This document shows positions 8,271 through 16,735 of a stretch of DNA of 27,330 nucleotides, piece by piece. A model generated the notes under the pieces. That model did not search any database, was not told where the DNA came from, and saw nothing but the letters and a program-made list of their open reading frames with translations. The stretch is taken from assembly GCA_946481025.1 (NCBI GenBank), contig CAMLNA010000050.1:1-27330 (forward strand), given 5' to 3'. The stretch is from an uncultured Rivibacter sp. (GTDB lineage Bacteria > Pseudomonadota > Gammaproteobacteria > Burkholderiales > Burkholderiaceae). Position 1 is the stretch's first letter. Each line of letters begins with the position of its first letter. A program made the position numbers and the translations under genes.

Positions 8271-9779
8271 TCAGCCTTCGGCCTGCAGCTTGGCGCCGCG
8301 CCGCTTGAACAGCTTCATGAGGCGCGGCAGCACCACCAGCCCCACCACGATGGCCAGCAGCGTGGCCGACAAGGGCCTCTCGACGAACACCGACCACCGG
8401 CCCTCGCCGATGGACAGCGCATTGCGCATCTGCGCCTCGGCCAGCGGCCCGAGGATCATGCCCACCACCACCGGTGCGGTGGGGAAGTCGAAGCGGCGCA
8501 TCAGCACACCCAGCACGCCCACGCCGAACATCATGAAGAGGTCGAAGGCGCTCTGGCGCATGCCGTACACGCCCACGGTGGCGAAGATCAGGATGCCGGC
8601 GTACAGCTGCGGCTTGGGGATCTTGAGCAGCTTGACCCACAGCCCCACCATCGGCAGGTTGAGCACCAGCAGCATGATGTTGCCGATGTACAGCGACGCG
8701 ATCATGGCCCACACCAGCGCCGAAGAGGTCTGGAAGAGCTGCGGCCCCGCCTGGATGCCGTAGTTCTGCAGGGCGCTGAGCAGGATGGCGGCCGTGACCG
8801 AGGTCGGGATGCCCAGCGTCAGCAGCGGCACCAGCGTGGCGGTCACCGCCGCGTTGTTGGCGGCCTCGGGCCCGGCCACGCCTTCGATGGCGCCGGTGGT
8901 GCCGAACTCTTCAGGGTGCTTGGACAGCTTGCGCTCGGCGGCGTAGCTCAGGAAGGTCGGGATTTCCGAGCCGCCGGCCGGAATGGTGCCGAACGGGAAG
9001 CCGAGGAAGGTGCCACGCAGCCAGGCCGGCCACGAGCGTCGCCATTCGGTGCGCGTCATGTGCACCCGGTTCATGCGGTTCAGCTCGGAGCTGCTGCGGC
9101 CTTCGTACAGCGCGTTGTAGAGCGTCTCGCCGACGGCGAACAGGCCCACGGCCACCAGCACGACCTCGATGCCGTCCATGAATTCGGGGATGCCCTCGGC
9201 ATAGCGCACCTGCGCCGTGATCTGGTCGATGCCCACCAGCCCGATGGCCAGGCCGATGAACAGCGCCGTCATGCCGCGCAGCGTGCTCTTGCCCAGCACC
9301 GCACTCACCGTCACGAAGGCCAGCAGCATGAGGCAGAAATACTCGGGCGGCCCGAGCTTCACGGCGAACTCGGCCACGAAGGGCGCGAACAGCGTGACGA
9401 GCACCGTGGCAATGGTGCCGGCCACGAAGGAGCCGATCGCCGAGGTGGCCAGGGCCGCGCCGGCGCGGCCGTTCTTGGCCATCTTGAAGCCTTCGAGCGC
9501 GGTCACCATCGTCCCGGTCTCGCCGGGCGTGTTGAGCAGGATCGAGGTGGTGGAGCCGCCGTACATCGCGCCGTAGTAGATGCCGGCAAAGAAGATCATC
9601 GAGGCCGTGGGTTCGACCTGCGACGTGATGGGCAGCAGCATGGCCACGGTGACCGCCGGGCCGAGGCCGGGCAGCACGCCGATGGCCGTGCCGATGGCAC
9701 AGCCGACGAAGGCCCACAGGAGGTTGATGGGTGTGGCCGCCGTGGCGAAGCCGCCGAGGAGCTGGGTCCAGAGTTCCAT
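8271..9779 (-). CDS. tctA: Tripartite tricarboxylate transporter, large membrane subunit TctA
   Basis: This 502-residue inner-membrane protein is the transport channel of a binding-protein-dependent, ion-gradient-driven tricarboxylate transporter. It has about twelve hydrophobic segments and the family's conserved glycine-rich stretches: [17 protein letters not shown] near residue 37, [19 protein letters not shown] near 69, and [20 protein letters not shown] near 263. Length is typical. ATG 9779 has a good ribosome binding site (aaggaag) and lies 13 bases after the tctB stop, so the two are cotranscribed. The substrate could be citrate or another carboxylate, since substrate choice depends on TctC. 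It ends six bases from the convergent lipoprotein gene. Confidence 0.95.
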   Translation of the reverse strand: MELWTQLLGGFATAATPINLLWAFVGCAIGTAIGVLPGLGPAVTVAMLLPITSQVEPTASMIFFAGIYYGAMYGGSTTSILLNTPGETGTMVTALEGFKMAKNGRAGAALATSAIGSFVAGTIATVLVTLFAPFVAEFAVKLGPPEYFCLMLLAFVTVSAVLGKSTLRGMTALFIGLAIGLVGIDQITAQVRYAEGIPEFMDGIEVVLVAVGLFAVGETLYNALYEGRSSSELNRMNRVHMTRTEWRRSWPAWLRGTFLGFPFGTIPAGGSEIPTFLSYAAERKLSKHPEEFGTTGAIEGVAGPEAANNAAVTATLVPLLTLGIPTSVTAAILLSALQNYGIQAGPQLFQTSSALVWAMIASLYIGNIMLLVLNLPMVGLWVKLLKIPKPQLYAGILIFATVGVYGMRQSAFDLFMMFGVGVLGVLMRRFDFPTAPVVVGMILGPLAEAQMRNALSIGEGRWSVFVERPLSATLLAIVVGLVVLPRLMKLFKRRGAKLQAEG

Positions 9780-9792
9780 ACTGCAGCTTCCT

Positions 9793-10308
9793 TTACAGCC
9801 AGCCGGTGCCGGTGAGACCCGGCAGATTGATCGCGAGCAACTTGGTGAACAGCCAGAACACCGGCGCGGAGATCGCGATGCCGGTGGCGAGATCGATCAC
9901 GCTCTGGCGCAAGCCGCCTGCGGGCTTGCCCTCGGCCCCACGCAGGCCACGCACGGCCAGGGCGAAGCACAGGGCGCAGGCCAGCACGAAGCCGATGGTC
10001 GTGATGAGCGCCGCATTGGCCAGCACACCGGCCGACACCCAGGCGAGCGCCACCCAGTCTCCCCGCACCGACCCCGAAGGCGGCTCCATCTCGCGGAAGC
10101 CGCCGGTCCGTGACTCCCACACCAGCATCACCCCGCAGACCACGAGCGCGATCGACACGATCCAGGGCAGGAAGTTGGGACCCACGCCGGCATAGCCGGC
10201 AGCCGAGGGGATGGACCATGCGCCCCACCCCAGCAGGACACCGATGACGAGCACACCGACACCGACCAGGGTCTGATGAAAGGGCGAGGCCGCCTGAGGT
10301 TCAGACAT
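9793..10308 (-). CDS. tctB: Tripartite tricarboxylate transporter, small membrane subunit TctB
   Basis: The 171-residue protein has four hydrophobic segments (about residues 14-30, 46-63, 86-116 and 138-158), as expected for the small integral membrane subunit that works with TctA. Sequence in this family is poorly conserved, so the call rests on topology, length and position between tctC and tctA. I start at ATG 10308 (MSEPQ). The frame continues to 10335, but those extra residues would lie over the U-tract of the terminator that separates tctB from tctC. Confidence 0.9.
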   Translation of the reverse strand: MSEPQAASPFHQTLVGVGVLVIGVLLGWGAWSIPSAAGYAGVGPNFLPWIVSIALVVCGVMLVWESRTGGFREMEPPSGSVRGDWVALAWVSAGVLANAALITTIGFVLACALCFALAVRGLRGAEGKPAGGLRQSVIDLATGIAISAPVFWLFTKLLAINLPGLTGTGWL

Positions 10309-10326
10309 ACGTGTTTCTCGGATCAA

Positions 10327-10361
10327 GAAAAGCAAAAAGGGGCTGACACGAAGTCAGCCCC
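10327..10361 (-). terminator. Intergenic terminator/attenuator between tctC and tctB
   Basis: On the minus strand a perfect 9-bp stem (ggggctgac/gtcagcccc, plus-strand 10339-10347 and 10353-10361) with a 5-base loop is followed by tttttgctttt. It lies after the tctC stop (10379) and before the tctB start (10308). Partial termination here would give more binding-protein mRNA than membrane-subunit mRNA; the hairpin may also protect the tctC 3' end. Confidence 0.83.
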
Positions 10362-10378
10362 GCGGCGCGAAGGCCGCC

Positions 10379-11338
10379 TCAGACCATGCCGGCCTTCACC
10401 ATCGTGGCGCGCAGCGTGGCGAACTCGCGATCGACGAATTCGGCGAACTGCGGGCCGACCATCCAGGCGGAAGTCCAGCCGTTCTTTTCCATCGACTCGG
10501 CCCAGGACTTGGTCTTGGTCGCCTTGAGGATGGCGTCGCCCAGCGCCTTGGCCTGCTCCGGCGTGATGCCGGGGGCGCCGTACACGCCGCGCCAGTTGCC
10601 GAGCTCGACGTTGATGCCCTGCTCCTTCAGCGTGGGCACGTTGATGCCCTTCAGCCGCGCAGCCGAGGTCACGGCGATGGCGCGCATCTTGCCGCTTTCG
10701 ATGTACTGCGCGAACTCGCTGTAGCCGCTGCCGCCCACGGTGATGTTGCCGCCCAGGATGGCCGCGGTGGCTTCGCCGCCCCCACGGAACGGCACGTAGT
10801 TGATCTTGGCAGCGTCGACGCCCACCTCACGGGCGATCATGGCCGCGGCGATGTGCTCGGTGGAGCCGCGCGAGCCGCCGCCCCACTTCACGCTGCCGGG
10901 GTCCTTTTTCATCTGCTCGACCACGTCCTTCATGGTCTTGAGCGGCGAATCGGCCGGCACCACGAACACGTTGTATTCGCTGGTCAGGCGCGCGATGGGC
11001 GTGGCCTGGGTGAGCGACACCGGCGGCTTGCCGGTGATGATGCCGCCCAGCATCACGGCGCCCATCACCATGATGGCGTTCGGATCGCCCTTGCTGGCGT
11101 TGACGAACTGCGCCAGGCCGATGGCGCCGGCGGCGCCGCCCTTGTTCTCGAAGGTCACCGAGGATGCCGCGCCGGCCTCCTGCAGGGCCTTGCCCAGCGC
11201 GCGGCCGGTGGTGTCCCAGCCGCCGCCGGGGTTGGCCGGGATCATCATCTTGATGCTGGCGTTCGCCCGGGCCGACATCGGCAGGGTGCCCGCGGCGGCC
11301 AGGGCCACCATGGACTTCAGGAATGTGTCTCGACGCAT
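10379..11338 (-). CDS. tctC: Tripartite tricarboxylate transporter, periplasmic binding protein TctC
   Basis: The 319-residue product is the periplasmic solute receptor (Bug/TctC family) that delivers a carboxylate to TctAB. It has a cleavable signal peptide with an Arg-Arg pair close to the N-terminus (MRRDTFLK, hydrophobic core, probable cleavage after ARA near residue 25), so Sec or Tat export are both possible. The mature part carries the family's PANPGGGWDTTGRAL motif near 34-48 and GGGSRGSTEHI near 152-162, both expected in the ligand pocket. ATG 11338 has a clear ribosome binding site (aggaga). It is the first gene of tctCBA and is divergent from tctDE across 111 bp, the arrangement expected for control by TctD. 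Confidence 0.95.
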   Translation of the reverse strand: MRRDTFLKSMVALAAAGTLPMSARANASIKMMIPANPGGGWDTTGRALGKALQEAGAASSVTFENKGGAAGAIGLAQFVNASKGDPNAIMVMGAVMLGGIITGKPPVSLTQATPIARLTSEYNVFVVPADSPLKTMKDVVEQMKKDPGSVKWGGGSRGSTEHIAAAMIAREVGVDAAKINYVPFRGGGEATAAILGGNITVGGSGYSEFAQYIESGKMRAIAVTSAARLKGINVPTLKEQGINVELGNWRGVYGAPGITPEQAKALGDAILKATKTKSWAESMEKNGWTSAWMVGPQFAEFVDREFATLRATMVKAGMV

Positions 11339-11449
11339 GTTTGTCTCCTGTGTGTGGATACAGCCCCTGCATGTTCGGCACTCTGCCTGTCAGTCGGCTG
11401 TCGGGCGAGTAGGGGCAAATGCTAATGTGTCGGGGTTCGAGAGGCCCCC

Positions 11450-12124
11450 ATGAAGCTGCTGCTGATAGAAGACGATCCCACCATGCAAGCCACGCTGCAG
11501 CGCGCCTTCGAGCGTCGCGGCATGCAGGTCGTGGCCTGCGGCGACGGCACCCGGGCGCTCGACCGCTGGCGTGCCAGCACGCCCGACGTCGTGGTGCTCG
11601 ACCTCAGCCTGCCCGGCATGGACGGCCTGCAGGTGCTGCAGCAGGCGCGCACCCAGGGCCACAAGACGCCGGTGCTCATCCTCACCGCGCGCGGCACGGT
11701 CGGCGACCGCGTCCTGGGCCTCAACACCGGCGCCGACGACTACCTGCCCAAGCCCTTCGACCTGGACGAACTGGAAGCGCGGGTGAAGGCGCTGGCGCGC
11801 CGGGTCGGCTCGCCCGCGGAGGCGCGCCGCGAGTTCTGCGGCATGAGCTGCGACGAGGAAAGCGGCGCCATCTACTTCAAGGACGAGGTGATGGAGCTGC
11901 CGCCGCGCGAGGCGGCGCTGCTGCGCGCGCTGCTGGCGCGACCCGGCCATGCGGTGGCCAAGGAACGCCTGTTCGAGCTGGTGTTCCCCGGCGAACACGA
12001 GGTGCAGTACGAGGCGATCGAGGTGGTGGTGTACCGCCTGCGCAAGAAGCTCGCGGACACCGGGGCGCAGCTGGTCACGCTGCGCGGGCTGGGCTACCTG
12101 CTGAAGGCGCAGGCGTCGACATGA
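11450..12124 (+). CDS. tctD: Response regulator of the tricarboxylate transport system, OmpR family
   Basis: The 224-residue cytoplasmic regulator has a receiver domain (about 1-115) with Asp8/Asp9, phosphoacceptor Asp51 (VVVLDLSLPG), Thr79 and Lys101 (LPKPF), and a C-terminal OmpR-type winged helix (about 125-220) with the recognition segment YEAIEVVVYRLRKKL and wing GAQLVTLRGLGYLL. The family activates tctCBA in response to tricarboxylates, and the divergent position next to tctC supports that here. ATG 11450 follows a purine-rich gagagg. Its stop overlaps the tctE start by four bases (ATGA), so the pair is translationally coupled. I could not identify a confident promoter or TctD site between 11339 and 11449. 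Confidence 0.93.
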   Translation: MKLLLIEDDPTMQATLQRAFERRGMQVVACGDGTRALDRWRASTPDVVVLDLSLPGMDGLQVLQQARTQGHKTPVLILTARGTVGDRVLGLNTGADDYLPKPFDLDELEARVKALARRVGSPAEARREFCGMSCDEESGAIYFKDEVMELPPREAALLRALLARPGHAVAKERLFELVFPGEHEVQYEAIEVVVYRLRKKLADTGAQLVTLRGLGYLLKAQAST

Positions 12125-13554
12125 CCGCCCCGCCCGCGGGGCCGCCGCGCCGGTCCATGACCCTGCGGGGCCGGTTGATGCTCGGCATCCTGGTGCCGGT
12201 GGCGGTGTTCATCTTCATCAACACGGTAAGCCTGTACCGCCAGGCGCTGGAAGCCGCCGACACCGCCTACGACCGCACGCTGCTGGCGTCGGCCAAGTCG
12301 CTCGGCGAGCTGCTCGAAGTCACCGGCAGCGGCTCCAGCGTCCAGCTGCGGGCCACGGTGCTGTACTCGGCGCTCGAAGCCTTCGAGGCCGACAACCGCA
12401 GCCGCATCTACTACAAGGTCACCGGCTTCTCGGGCGAGATGGTCTCGGGCTTCGAGGACCTGCCGGCATGGAAGGGCAGCCTGCCGCGCAAGGGGCCCTA
12501 TGCCGCGCTGGTGGACTTCTACGATGACGAGTACCGGGGCCAGCCGGTGCGCATGGCGGTGCTGCTGCAGCCGGTGGCCGGCATCGAGGGCCAGGGCATG
12601 GCCACCATCCAGGTGGCCGAGACGCTGGAGCTGCGGCGCACGCTCGCACGCCAGGTCCTCATCGACACCTTGTGGCGACAGGCGGCACTGGTGGCGGTGA
12701 TCGCGCTGGTGGTGGTGGTGGTGGTGCAACGGGCCACGCAGCCGGTGCGCCGGCTGAGTGCCGACCTCGCCACCCGCCGCGAAGGCGACCTGGCGCCGAT
12801 CGACTCCCCCGACGCCCCGCGCGAGCTGCAGCCGCTGGTGGAAGCCACCAACGACGTGATGACGCGCCTGCGCCACCTGCTCGCCCACCAGAAGCGTTTC
12901 GTGCGCGACGCCTCGCACCAGCTGCGCACCCCGCTGGCGGTGCTGAAGACGCAGGTGCAGTCGGCCTTGCGCGGCGACGTCGACCCCACCCAGGCCCTGC
13001 ACGAGATCAACACCACCGTGGACCGCGCCACCACGCTGGCCAACCAGATGCTGGCCCTGGCGAAGGTGGAACAGCTGCGCCAGCAGGGCGACGCGCCGGT
13101 CGTCGACTGGGCCGACATCACGCGTGCCGTGGCGCTCGACCTTTCGGCGCTCATTGCCGACCACCAGCTCGACTTCGACATCGAGACGCAGCCGGCCCCC
13201 GTGCGCTCGCACGAATGGGCGCTGCGCGAGCTCACCCGCAACCTGCTGCACAACGCCATCAAGCACACGCCGCAGCAGGGCCGGCTGTCGATGCGGCTGG
13301 TGAGCGACCCGCGCTATGCCGCGCTCACCATCGCCGACAGCGGCCCCGGCATTTCGCCCGAGCAGCAGCAACGGCTGTTCCAGCCGTTCGCGGCCGGCGA
13401 CCTGCGCAGCGGTTCGGGGCTGGGCCTGGCCATCTGCGAAGACATCGTGCGTTCGCTGGGCGGCAGCATCTCGCTCGAGAACCGCCAAAACCACGGCCGC
13501 GTGTCGGGCCTGGACGCGGTGGTGCGCATTCCGCTGGAACAAAATCCGGCCTGA
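12121..13554 (+). CDS. tctE: Sensor histidine kinase of the tricarboxylate transport system
   Basis: The 477-residue inner-membrane kinase has a first membrane segment at about residues 20-37, a periplasmic sensor loop (about 38-180), a second very hydrophobic segment (valine-rich, about 185-205), then a HAMP-like linker, the phosphoacceptor helix with His266 (DASHQLRTPLAVLK), the N box (LLHNAIKHTP) and the ATPase G boxes (ADSGPGI and GSGLGLAI). The periplasmic loop resembles the TctE N-terminal sensor domain, which recognises citrate-like ligands. It overlaps tctD by four bases upstream and hslR by one base downstream, making a three-gene operon. Its cognate regulator is almost certainly TctD. 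Confidence 0.93.
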   Translation: MTAPPAGPPRRSMTLRGRLMLGILVPVAVFIFINTVSLYRQALEAADTAYDRTLLASAKSLGELLEVTGSGSSVQLRATVLYSALEAFEADNRSRIYYKVTGFSGEMVSGFEDLPAWKGSLPRKGPYAALVDFYDDEYRGQPVRMAVLLQPVAGIEGQGMATIQVAETLELRRTLARQVLIDTLWRQAALVAVIALVVVVVVQRATQPVRRLSADLATRREGDLAPIDSPDAPRELQPLVEATNDVMTRLRHLLAHQKRFVRDASHQLRTPLAVLKTQVQSALRGDVDPTQALHEINTTVDRATTLANQMLALAKVEQLRQQGDAPVVDWADITRAVALDLSALIADHQLDFDIETQPAPVRSHEWALRELTRNLLHNAIKHTPQQGRLSMRLVSDPRYAALTIADSGPGISPEQQQRLFQPFAAGDLRSGSGLGLAICEDIVRSLGGSISLENRQNHGRVSGLDAVVRIPLEQNPA

Positions 13555-13985
13555 TGAGCCACGACAAGACCGCCCCCGCCGCCCGCATGCGCCTGGACAA
13601 ATGGCTCTGGGCCGCAAGATTCTTCAAGACCCGCAGCATCGCGGTCGAGGCCATCGACAAGGGCCGGGTGCTGGTGGGCGACCAGCCCGCCAAGCGCTCG
13701 CGCGACCTGCACGTGGGCGACGTGCTGAGCGTGCGCCAGGGCAGCGGCACCGAGCTGCCGCGCGTGGTGGTGGTCAAGGCGCTGAGCGAGGTGCGCGGGC
13801 CGGCGCCCGTGGCGCAGGCGCTCTACGAAGAGACGGCCGAGAGCATTGCCGCCCGTGAAGCGGCCGCCGAGCGCCGCCGCTACGCCGCCGAGCCGGCGCA
13901 GGCCATCGAGCAGGGCCGCCCCACCAAGCGCGACCGCCGTCAGCTGGCCGACTGGGACCGCTGGAGCGCTTCGCTCGACGAGTAA
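13554..13985 (+). CDS. hslR: S4-domain RNA-binding heat-shock protein Hsp15
   Basis: The 143-residue basic protein has an N-terminal S4 RNA-binding domain (about residues 11-70, MRLDKWLWAARFFKTRSIAVEAI and GRVLVGDQPAKRSRDLHVGD) and a charged tail (TKRDRRQL). E. coli Hsp15 binds free 50S subunits that still carry a nascent peptidyl-tRNA and helps recycle them after heat shock. Length and motif order match. The ATG overlaps the tctE stop (TGATG), so it is probably translated from the tctDE transcript. The last 46 bases overlap the 3' end of the convergent MgtC-like gene. Pairing with a citrate two-component system has no obvious functional logic, although a promoter of its own may lie inside tctE. 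Confidence 0.92.
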   Translation: MSHDKTAPAARMRLDKWLWAARFFKTRSIAVEAIDKGRVLVGDQPAKRSRDLHVGDVLSVRQGSGTELPRVVVVKALSEVRGPAPVAQALYEETAESIAAREAAAERRRYAAEPAQAIEQGRPTKRDRRQLADWDRWSASLDE

Positions 13986-14479
13986 GCCTGCGGGTCGGCG
14001 CGGCGCCTGGCACGCGCCTCCAGCCGCAGCAGGATCGCCAGGATGGCCAGCGCCAGCAGCGTGCTCACGATGGCGGTCATCTCGCGGCCCATGCCCGCCG
14101 CAACGCCGATGGCCGCAGTGGTCCAGATGCTCGCGGCGGTGGTGAGGCCGCGCACCAGCCGCCCGTCGCTGAGCTTGATGATGGCGCCGGCACCGAGGAA
14201 GCCGACGCCCGAGACCACGCCCTGCAGCACACGCGTGAGGTCGGCGCTCGACACGCCGGCCTCCAGCGGCACCAGCACGAACAGCGCTGCGCCGAGCGCC
14301 ACCAGCATGTGGGTGCGCAGGCCGGCGGCGCTGTCGCGCATTTCGCGTTCATAGCCGAGCACGGCGCCCAGCAGCACGGCCATGAGAAGACGCAGGCAGA
14401 CCCGGGTGGCCTGCTCGACGTCGCCCATGTCGGAGAACTCCAACTGCAGCGTGGTCCAGATGCGGCTGAACGTGTCCAT
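13940..14479 (-). CDS. MgtC/SapB-family membrane protein
   Basis: The 179-residue inner-membrane protein has an N-terminal region with about four to five hydrophobic segments (residues 28-150) carrying the family signatures LLGAVLGYERE (about 36-46), GLRTHMLVALGAALF (about 53-67), GVGFLGAGAIIK (about 91-102) and RGLTTAASIWTTAAIGVAAG (about 109-128). MgtC proteins are linked to growth in low magnesium and in some pathogens to control of the F-type ATP synthase; small MgtC-like proteins in environmental bacteria are uncharacterised. The C-terminal ACT-like domain of Salmonella MgtC is absent, so this is the short SapB-type form. The stop lies inside the convergent hslR gene (46-base overlap). 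The ribosome binding site at 14479 is weak. Confidence 0.9.
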   Translation of the reverse strand: MDTFSRIWTTLQLEFSDMGDVEQATRVCLRLLMAVLLGAVLGYEREMRDSAAGLRTHMLVALGAALFVLVPLEAGVSSADLTRVLQGVVSGVGFLGAGAIIKLSDGRLVRGLTTAASIWTTAAIGVAAGMGREMTAIVSTLLALAILAILLRLEARARRRADPQAYSSSEALQRSQSAS

Positions 14480-14540
14480 GCAGAAAAGCCGTGAGCCCCT
14501 GTCCCGGCTTCACTGTAAGCAGCACCGGTGGAGCCGCCGG

Positions 14541-14595
14541 CCGGACTGCACGGCATGTTGCCGCCGGACGGCTCCTACAGGGCCGTGCAGGCCGG
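14541..14595 (-). terminator. Inverted repeat after the DUF5666 gene, possible terminator
   Basis: Arms 14541-14554 and 14582-14595 are complementary at 13 of 14 positions, enclosing 27 bases that can also form a short GC stem. It lies just beyond the stop of the DUF5666 gene (14604) and before the MgtC-like start (14479). No U-tract follows, so it would be a non-canonical terminator or mRNA 3'-end stabiliser. Confidence 0.35.
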
Positions 14596-14603
14596 GTGCG
14601 CGC

Positions 14604-15791
14604 CTACCGGCACTGCACGATCTCGGCCTGCACGCCGCCGTTCACGATGCCGGCGGTCACCGAGACGTCCTGCCCGTTGCTCAAGGTCGTGCGGCAGGCC
14701 GGAGGCCGGAAGTCGGTGGCGTTCGAGTAACCCACGGTGACACCACGCACCTCGAAGGTCTGCGCGACGGCATCGTGGCCGGAGATCGCCCCGTTGAGCT
14801 GGACTTCGGCATCGCCGGCCTGCTTGTTGCGGATCTTCACGTGCGCCGCATCGAAGCTGCCGTCATCGGCAAAGCTGCCGCGCACCTGCACGTACTGCCC
14901 GTTTGCCAGCGCGGTGTTCGCCGGCGTCACGATCGCATTGGCATGCCGCACCACCACGCCGTTGAGCTCGAAGCTGCTGCCGGTGAGGTTGCCGACCACA
15001 CCGCCAATCCAGGCGTCGACGCCCGGGTTCTCGGCGTGCTTGATGCGCACGCGGTTCGCCGTCAGCGTCTGCTGGCCGCTGTTGGCATCGGTGACCACGT
15101 TCTGGCCGAACACCACGACCGCCTGTCCGTTCGCCAGCATGCGGCTGGCCGGCACCACGTTGGCGGTGGCGGCGTCCACCCGCAGCTGCCCCAGCTTGAA
15201 CACGGAGCCGGTGGCACCCGTGCCCAGTTCGCTCACCACGCCAGCGACGCGCAGGTACGCCGGCAATGCCGCCAGCTTTTCGATGCGCGAGGCCTGCACA
15301 TAGCTCGCACCTGCGCCATCGCGACGGATCGGCCCGTGGATCTCCACCGCGTCGCCCGGCTGCACCTCGGCCAGGCTGGCATAGCCGACCAGCAGCGTGG
15401 CCGGCCCGGCGTTCGGGTCACTGTTCACCTTGATGGTCTGCGACAGCACCGTCAGCGTGTCGGGGAGCGTCACGGCACTCACGGGGCCCACGACCTGTGC
15501 TTCGACACGGATGACCTCGGCCACGGTGGTGCCCGACAGGCTCATCTCCACTTGCTGCCCGAGCTTGACGGTGGCCGGCACCACCCCCCCTGGTCCGTGA
15601 TCGACCTGGACCGTGGCCCGCGAGTCGTCGAACGCAGTGCCATCGACGATCACGCTGCCGAAGCCGGTGACCGAGCCTTCCGAGTAGCCCACCGGACTGC
15701 CGGTGCCGCCCGAGCCGACGCCGCCGCCGCAGCCGGCCAGCCAGGCCGCCAGCGACAGGGCCGCGAGGGCCGACTTGATGTAAAGCGTCAT
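14604..15791 (-). CDS. DUF5666-type repeat lipoprotein
   Basis: The 395-residue product begins with a lipoprotein signal peptide ending in LAGC (Cys21) and a Gly/Ser tether, so it should be a lipidated envelope protein. The body is made of repeated beta-rich modules of about 65-80 residues, each with a GxVxxVxGxxFxLxG-like opening (GSVTGFGSVIVDG, AGVVSELGTGATGSVFKLG, GGVVGNLTGSSFELNG, GAISGHDAVAQTFEVRG) and an LxNGQxVxVxG-like segment. This is the OB-fold-like pattern of DUF5666. Function is unknown. ATG 15791 has a good ribosome binding site (gggaga), and the start overlaps the DUF6502 stop by four bases (ATGA), so the pair is coupled. Confidence 0.88.
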   Translation of the reverse strand: MTLYIKSALAALSLAAWLAGCGGGVGSGGTGSPVGYSEGSVTGFGSVIVDGTAFDDSRATVQVDHGPGGVVPATVKLGQQVEMSLSGTTVAEVIRVEAQVVGPVSAVTLPDTLTVLSQTIKVNSDPNAGPATLLVGYASLAEVQPGDAVEIHGPIRRDGAGASYVQASRIEKLAALPAYLRVAGVVSELGTGATGSVFKLGQLRVDAATANVVPASRMLANGQAVVVFGQNVVTDANSGQQTLTANRVRIKHAENPGVDAWIGGVVGNLTGSSFELNGVVVRHANAIVTPANTALANGQYVQVRGSFADDGSFDAAHVKIRNKQAGDAEVQLNGAISGHDAVAQTFEVRGVTVGYSNATDFRPPACRTTLSNGQDVSVTAGIVNGGVQAEIVQCR

Positions 15792-16693
15792 TTCGATCTC
15801 CCAACGGACGGCTTGGCGCTCTCGTCGGCACCGCCTTCTCGCATCGATTCAAAGTAGTAGTAGACGCCGAAGCGCATGCGCATGGCCGCCAGCAGCGGGT
15901 CGAGAGACTCGTCATGCTGCACCTTCCGAGTGGCTTCGGCCACCATGCGCTCGAAATCGCCTTTCCACAGCTCGCGGGCCAGCGTGCCCAGCGCTTCGAC
16001 CGAGGCCATGCTCAGGCCGTCGGCGAAGACGCTCTGCTCGAGGAACTTGTGGGCCGGACGGGTGAGGTTGTGCACCGCCGCGGCCAGGTGATCCGCGGTG
16101 TTGGCCGCCAGCAGCGCGGCGGCCTCGGCCTGGCCGGCCACCGGGACGAAGGTCTCTGCCTGCAGCACCACCTCGTCGCCCTGCAGCGTCCCCAGCCCCA
16201 GGCGGACCAGTTCTTCAAGCAGCGTGCGCGGATGCACGTCGGTGCAGACCTCCCGTGCCAGCGCCTCGAAGCTCGGCGCCGGACCGGCGCGCTGGAGACG
16301 GCGGGGCCGGCCGTCGGACTCGCGAAACCGCGGGTCGCTGACCCAGCGGGTGAACAGCTGCGAAACAGGCGTGGGGCTCAGCGCGGCAGCCGCGTCGGGG
16401 CCCTGGGTACCGCCCGCCAGTTGCCGCACGTCCTTGCGATGCACGCCGGACATCACGCTCAACGCAGAATCGGTGACCTTCGCGCCGCCCTCGGTCAGCT
16501 CTGCCCGAGCTACTTCGACGAACAGCGGCTTGAGCGCCGTCGCGAGCGCGCCGTAGCGCACGCCGCTGCGCAGCAGCCAGCGCACCAGCGGCACCATCAC
16601 TGCCAAGGCATGCTGCAGGGCCTGTTCGGCCTGCGCGTCCTGGGGGGAGGCCGGTGCTGCAGGGTCGGAGTGCGGCGGGGACGAATCGGTCAT
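15788..16693 (-). CDS. DUF6502 family protein
   Basis: The 301-residue protein is predicted cytoplasmic and helical, with no signal peptide or membrane segment. The N-terminal half (about residues 25-100: ALAVMVPLVRWLLRSGVRYGALATALKPLFVEVA, then SVMSGVHRKDVRQL) resembles a winged-helix DNA-binding fold, with a second helix-turn-helix-like stretch (DVHPRTLLEELVRLGLG) near 153-170. The rest is unassigned. I recognise it as the DUF6502 family, which in Burkholderiales often precedes a DUF5666 lipoprotein gene, as here. A regulatory role is inferred from the helical motifs only. It is the first gene of the two-gene operon, with a plausible sigma-70 promoter at 16717-16745 overlapped by an inverted repeat. 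Confidence 0.8.
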   Translation of the reverse strand: MTDSSPPHSDPAAPASPQDAQAEQALQHALAVMVPLVRWLLRSGVRYGALATALKPLFVEVARAELTEGGAKVTDSALSVMSGVHRKDVRQLAGGTQGPDAAAALSPTPVSQLFTRWVSDPRFRESDGRPRRLQRAGPAPSFEALAREVCTDVHPRTLLEELVRLGLGTLQGDEVVLQAETFVPVAGQAEAAALLAANTADHLAAAVHNLTRPAHKFLEQSVFADGLSMASVEALGTLARELWKGDFERMVAEATRKVQHDESLDPLLAAMRMRFGVYYYFESMREGGADESAKPSVGRSK

Positions 16694-16700
16694 TGGGTGC

Positions 16701-16735
16701 CCAAAAGGTGGCTGGGATTATTTCCCACCCTTTGG
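16701..16735 (-). promoter_or_regulatory. Candidate operator: inverted repeat flanking the DUF6502 -10 box
   Basis: Arms ccaaaaggtgg (16701-16711) and ccaccctttgg (16725-16735) are complementary at 10 of 11 positions. The centre (16718) falls on the -10 hexamer of the predicted promoter, so a bound dimer would block transcription of the DUF6502-DUF5666 operon. Confidence 0.4.

Noticed and set aside
11339..11449. TctD-binding site or promoters between tctC and tctD
   Set aside because: I looked for paired hexamers and clear repeats. Only weak matches (gctaat as a -10) are visible, so no feature is claimed.
12094..13617. 507-codon open frame antisense to tctE
   Set aside because: Low-complexity His/Arg/Val-rich translation opposite a complete histidine kinase; a shadow frame.
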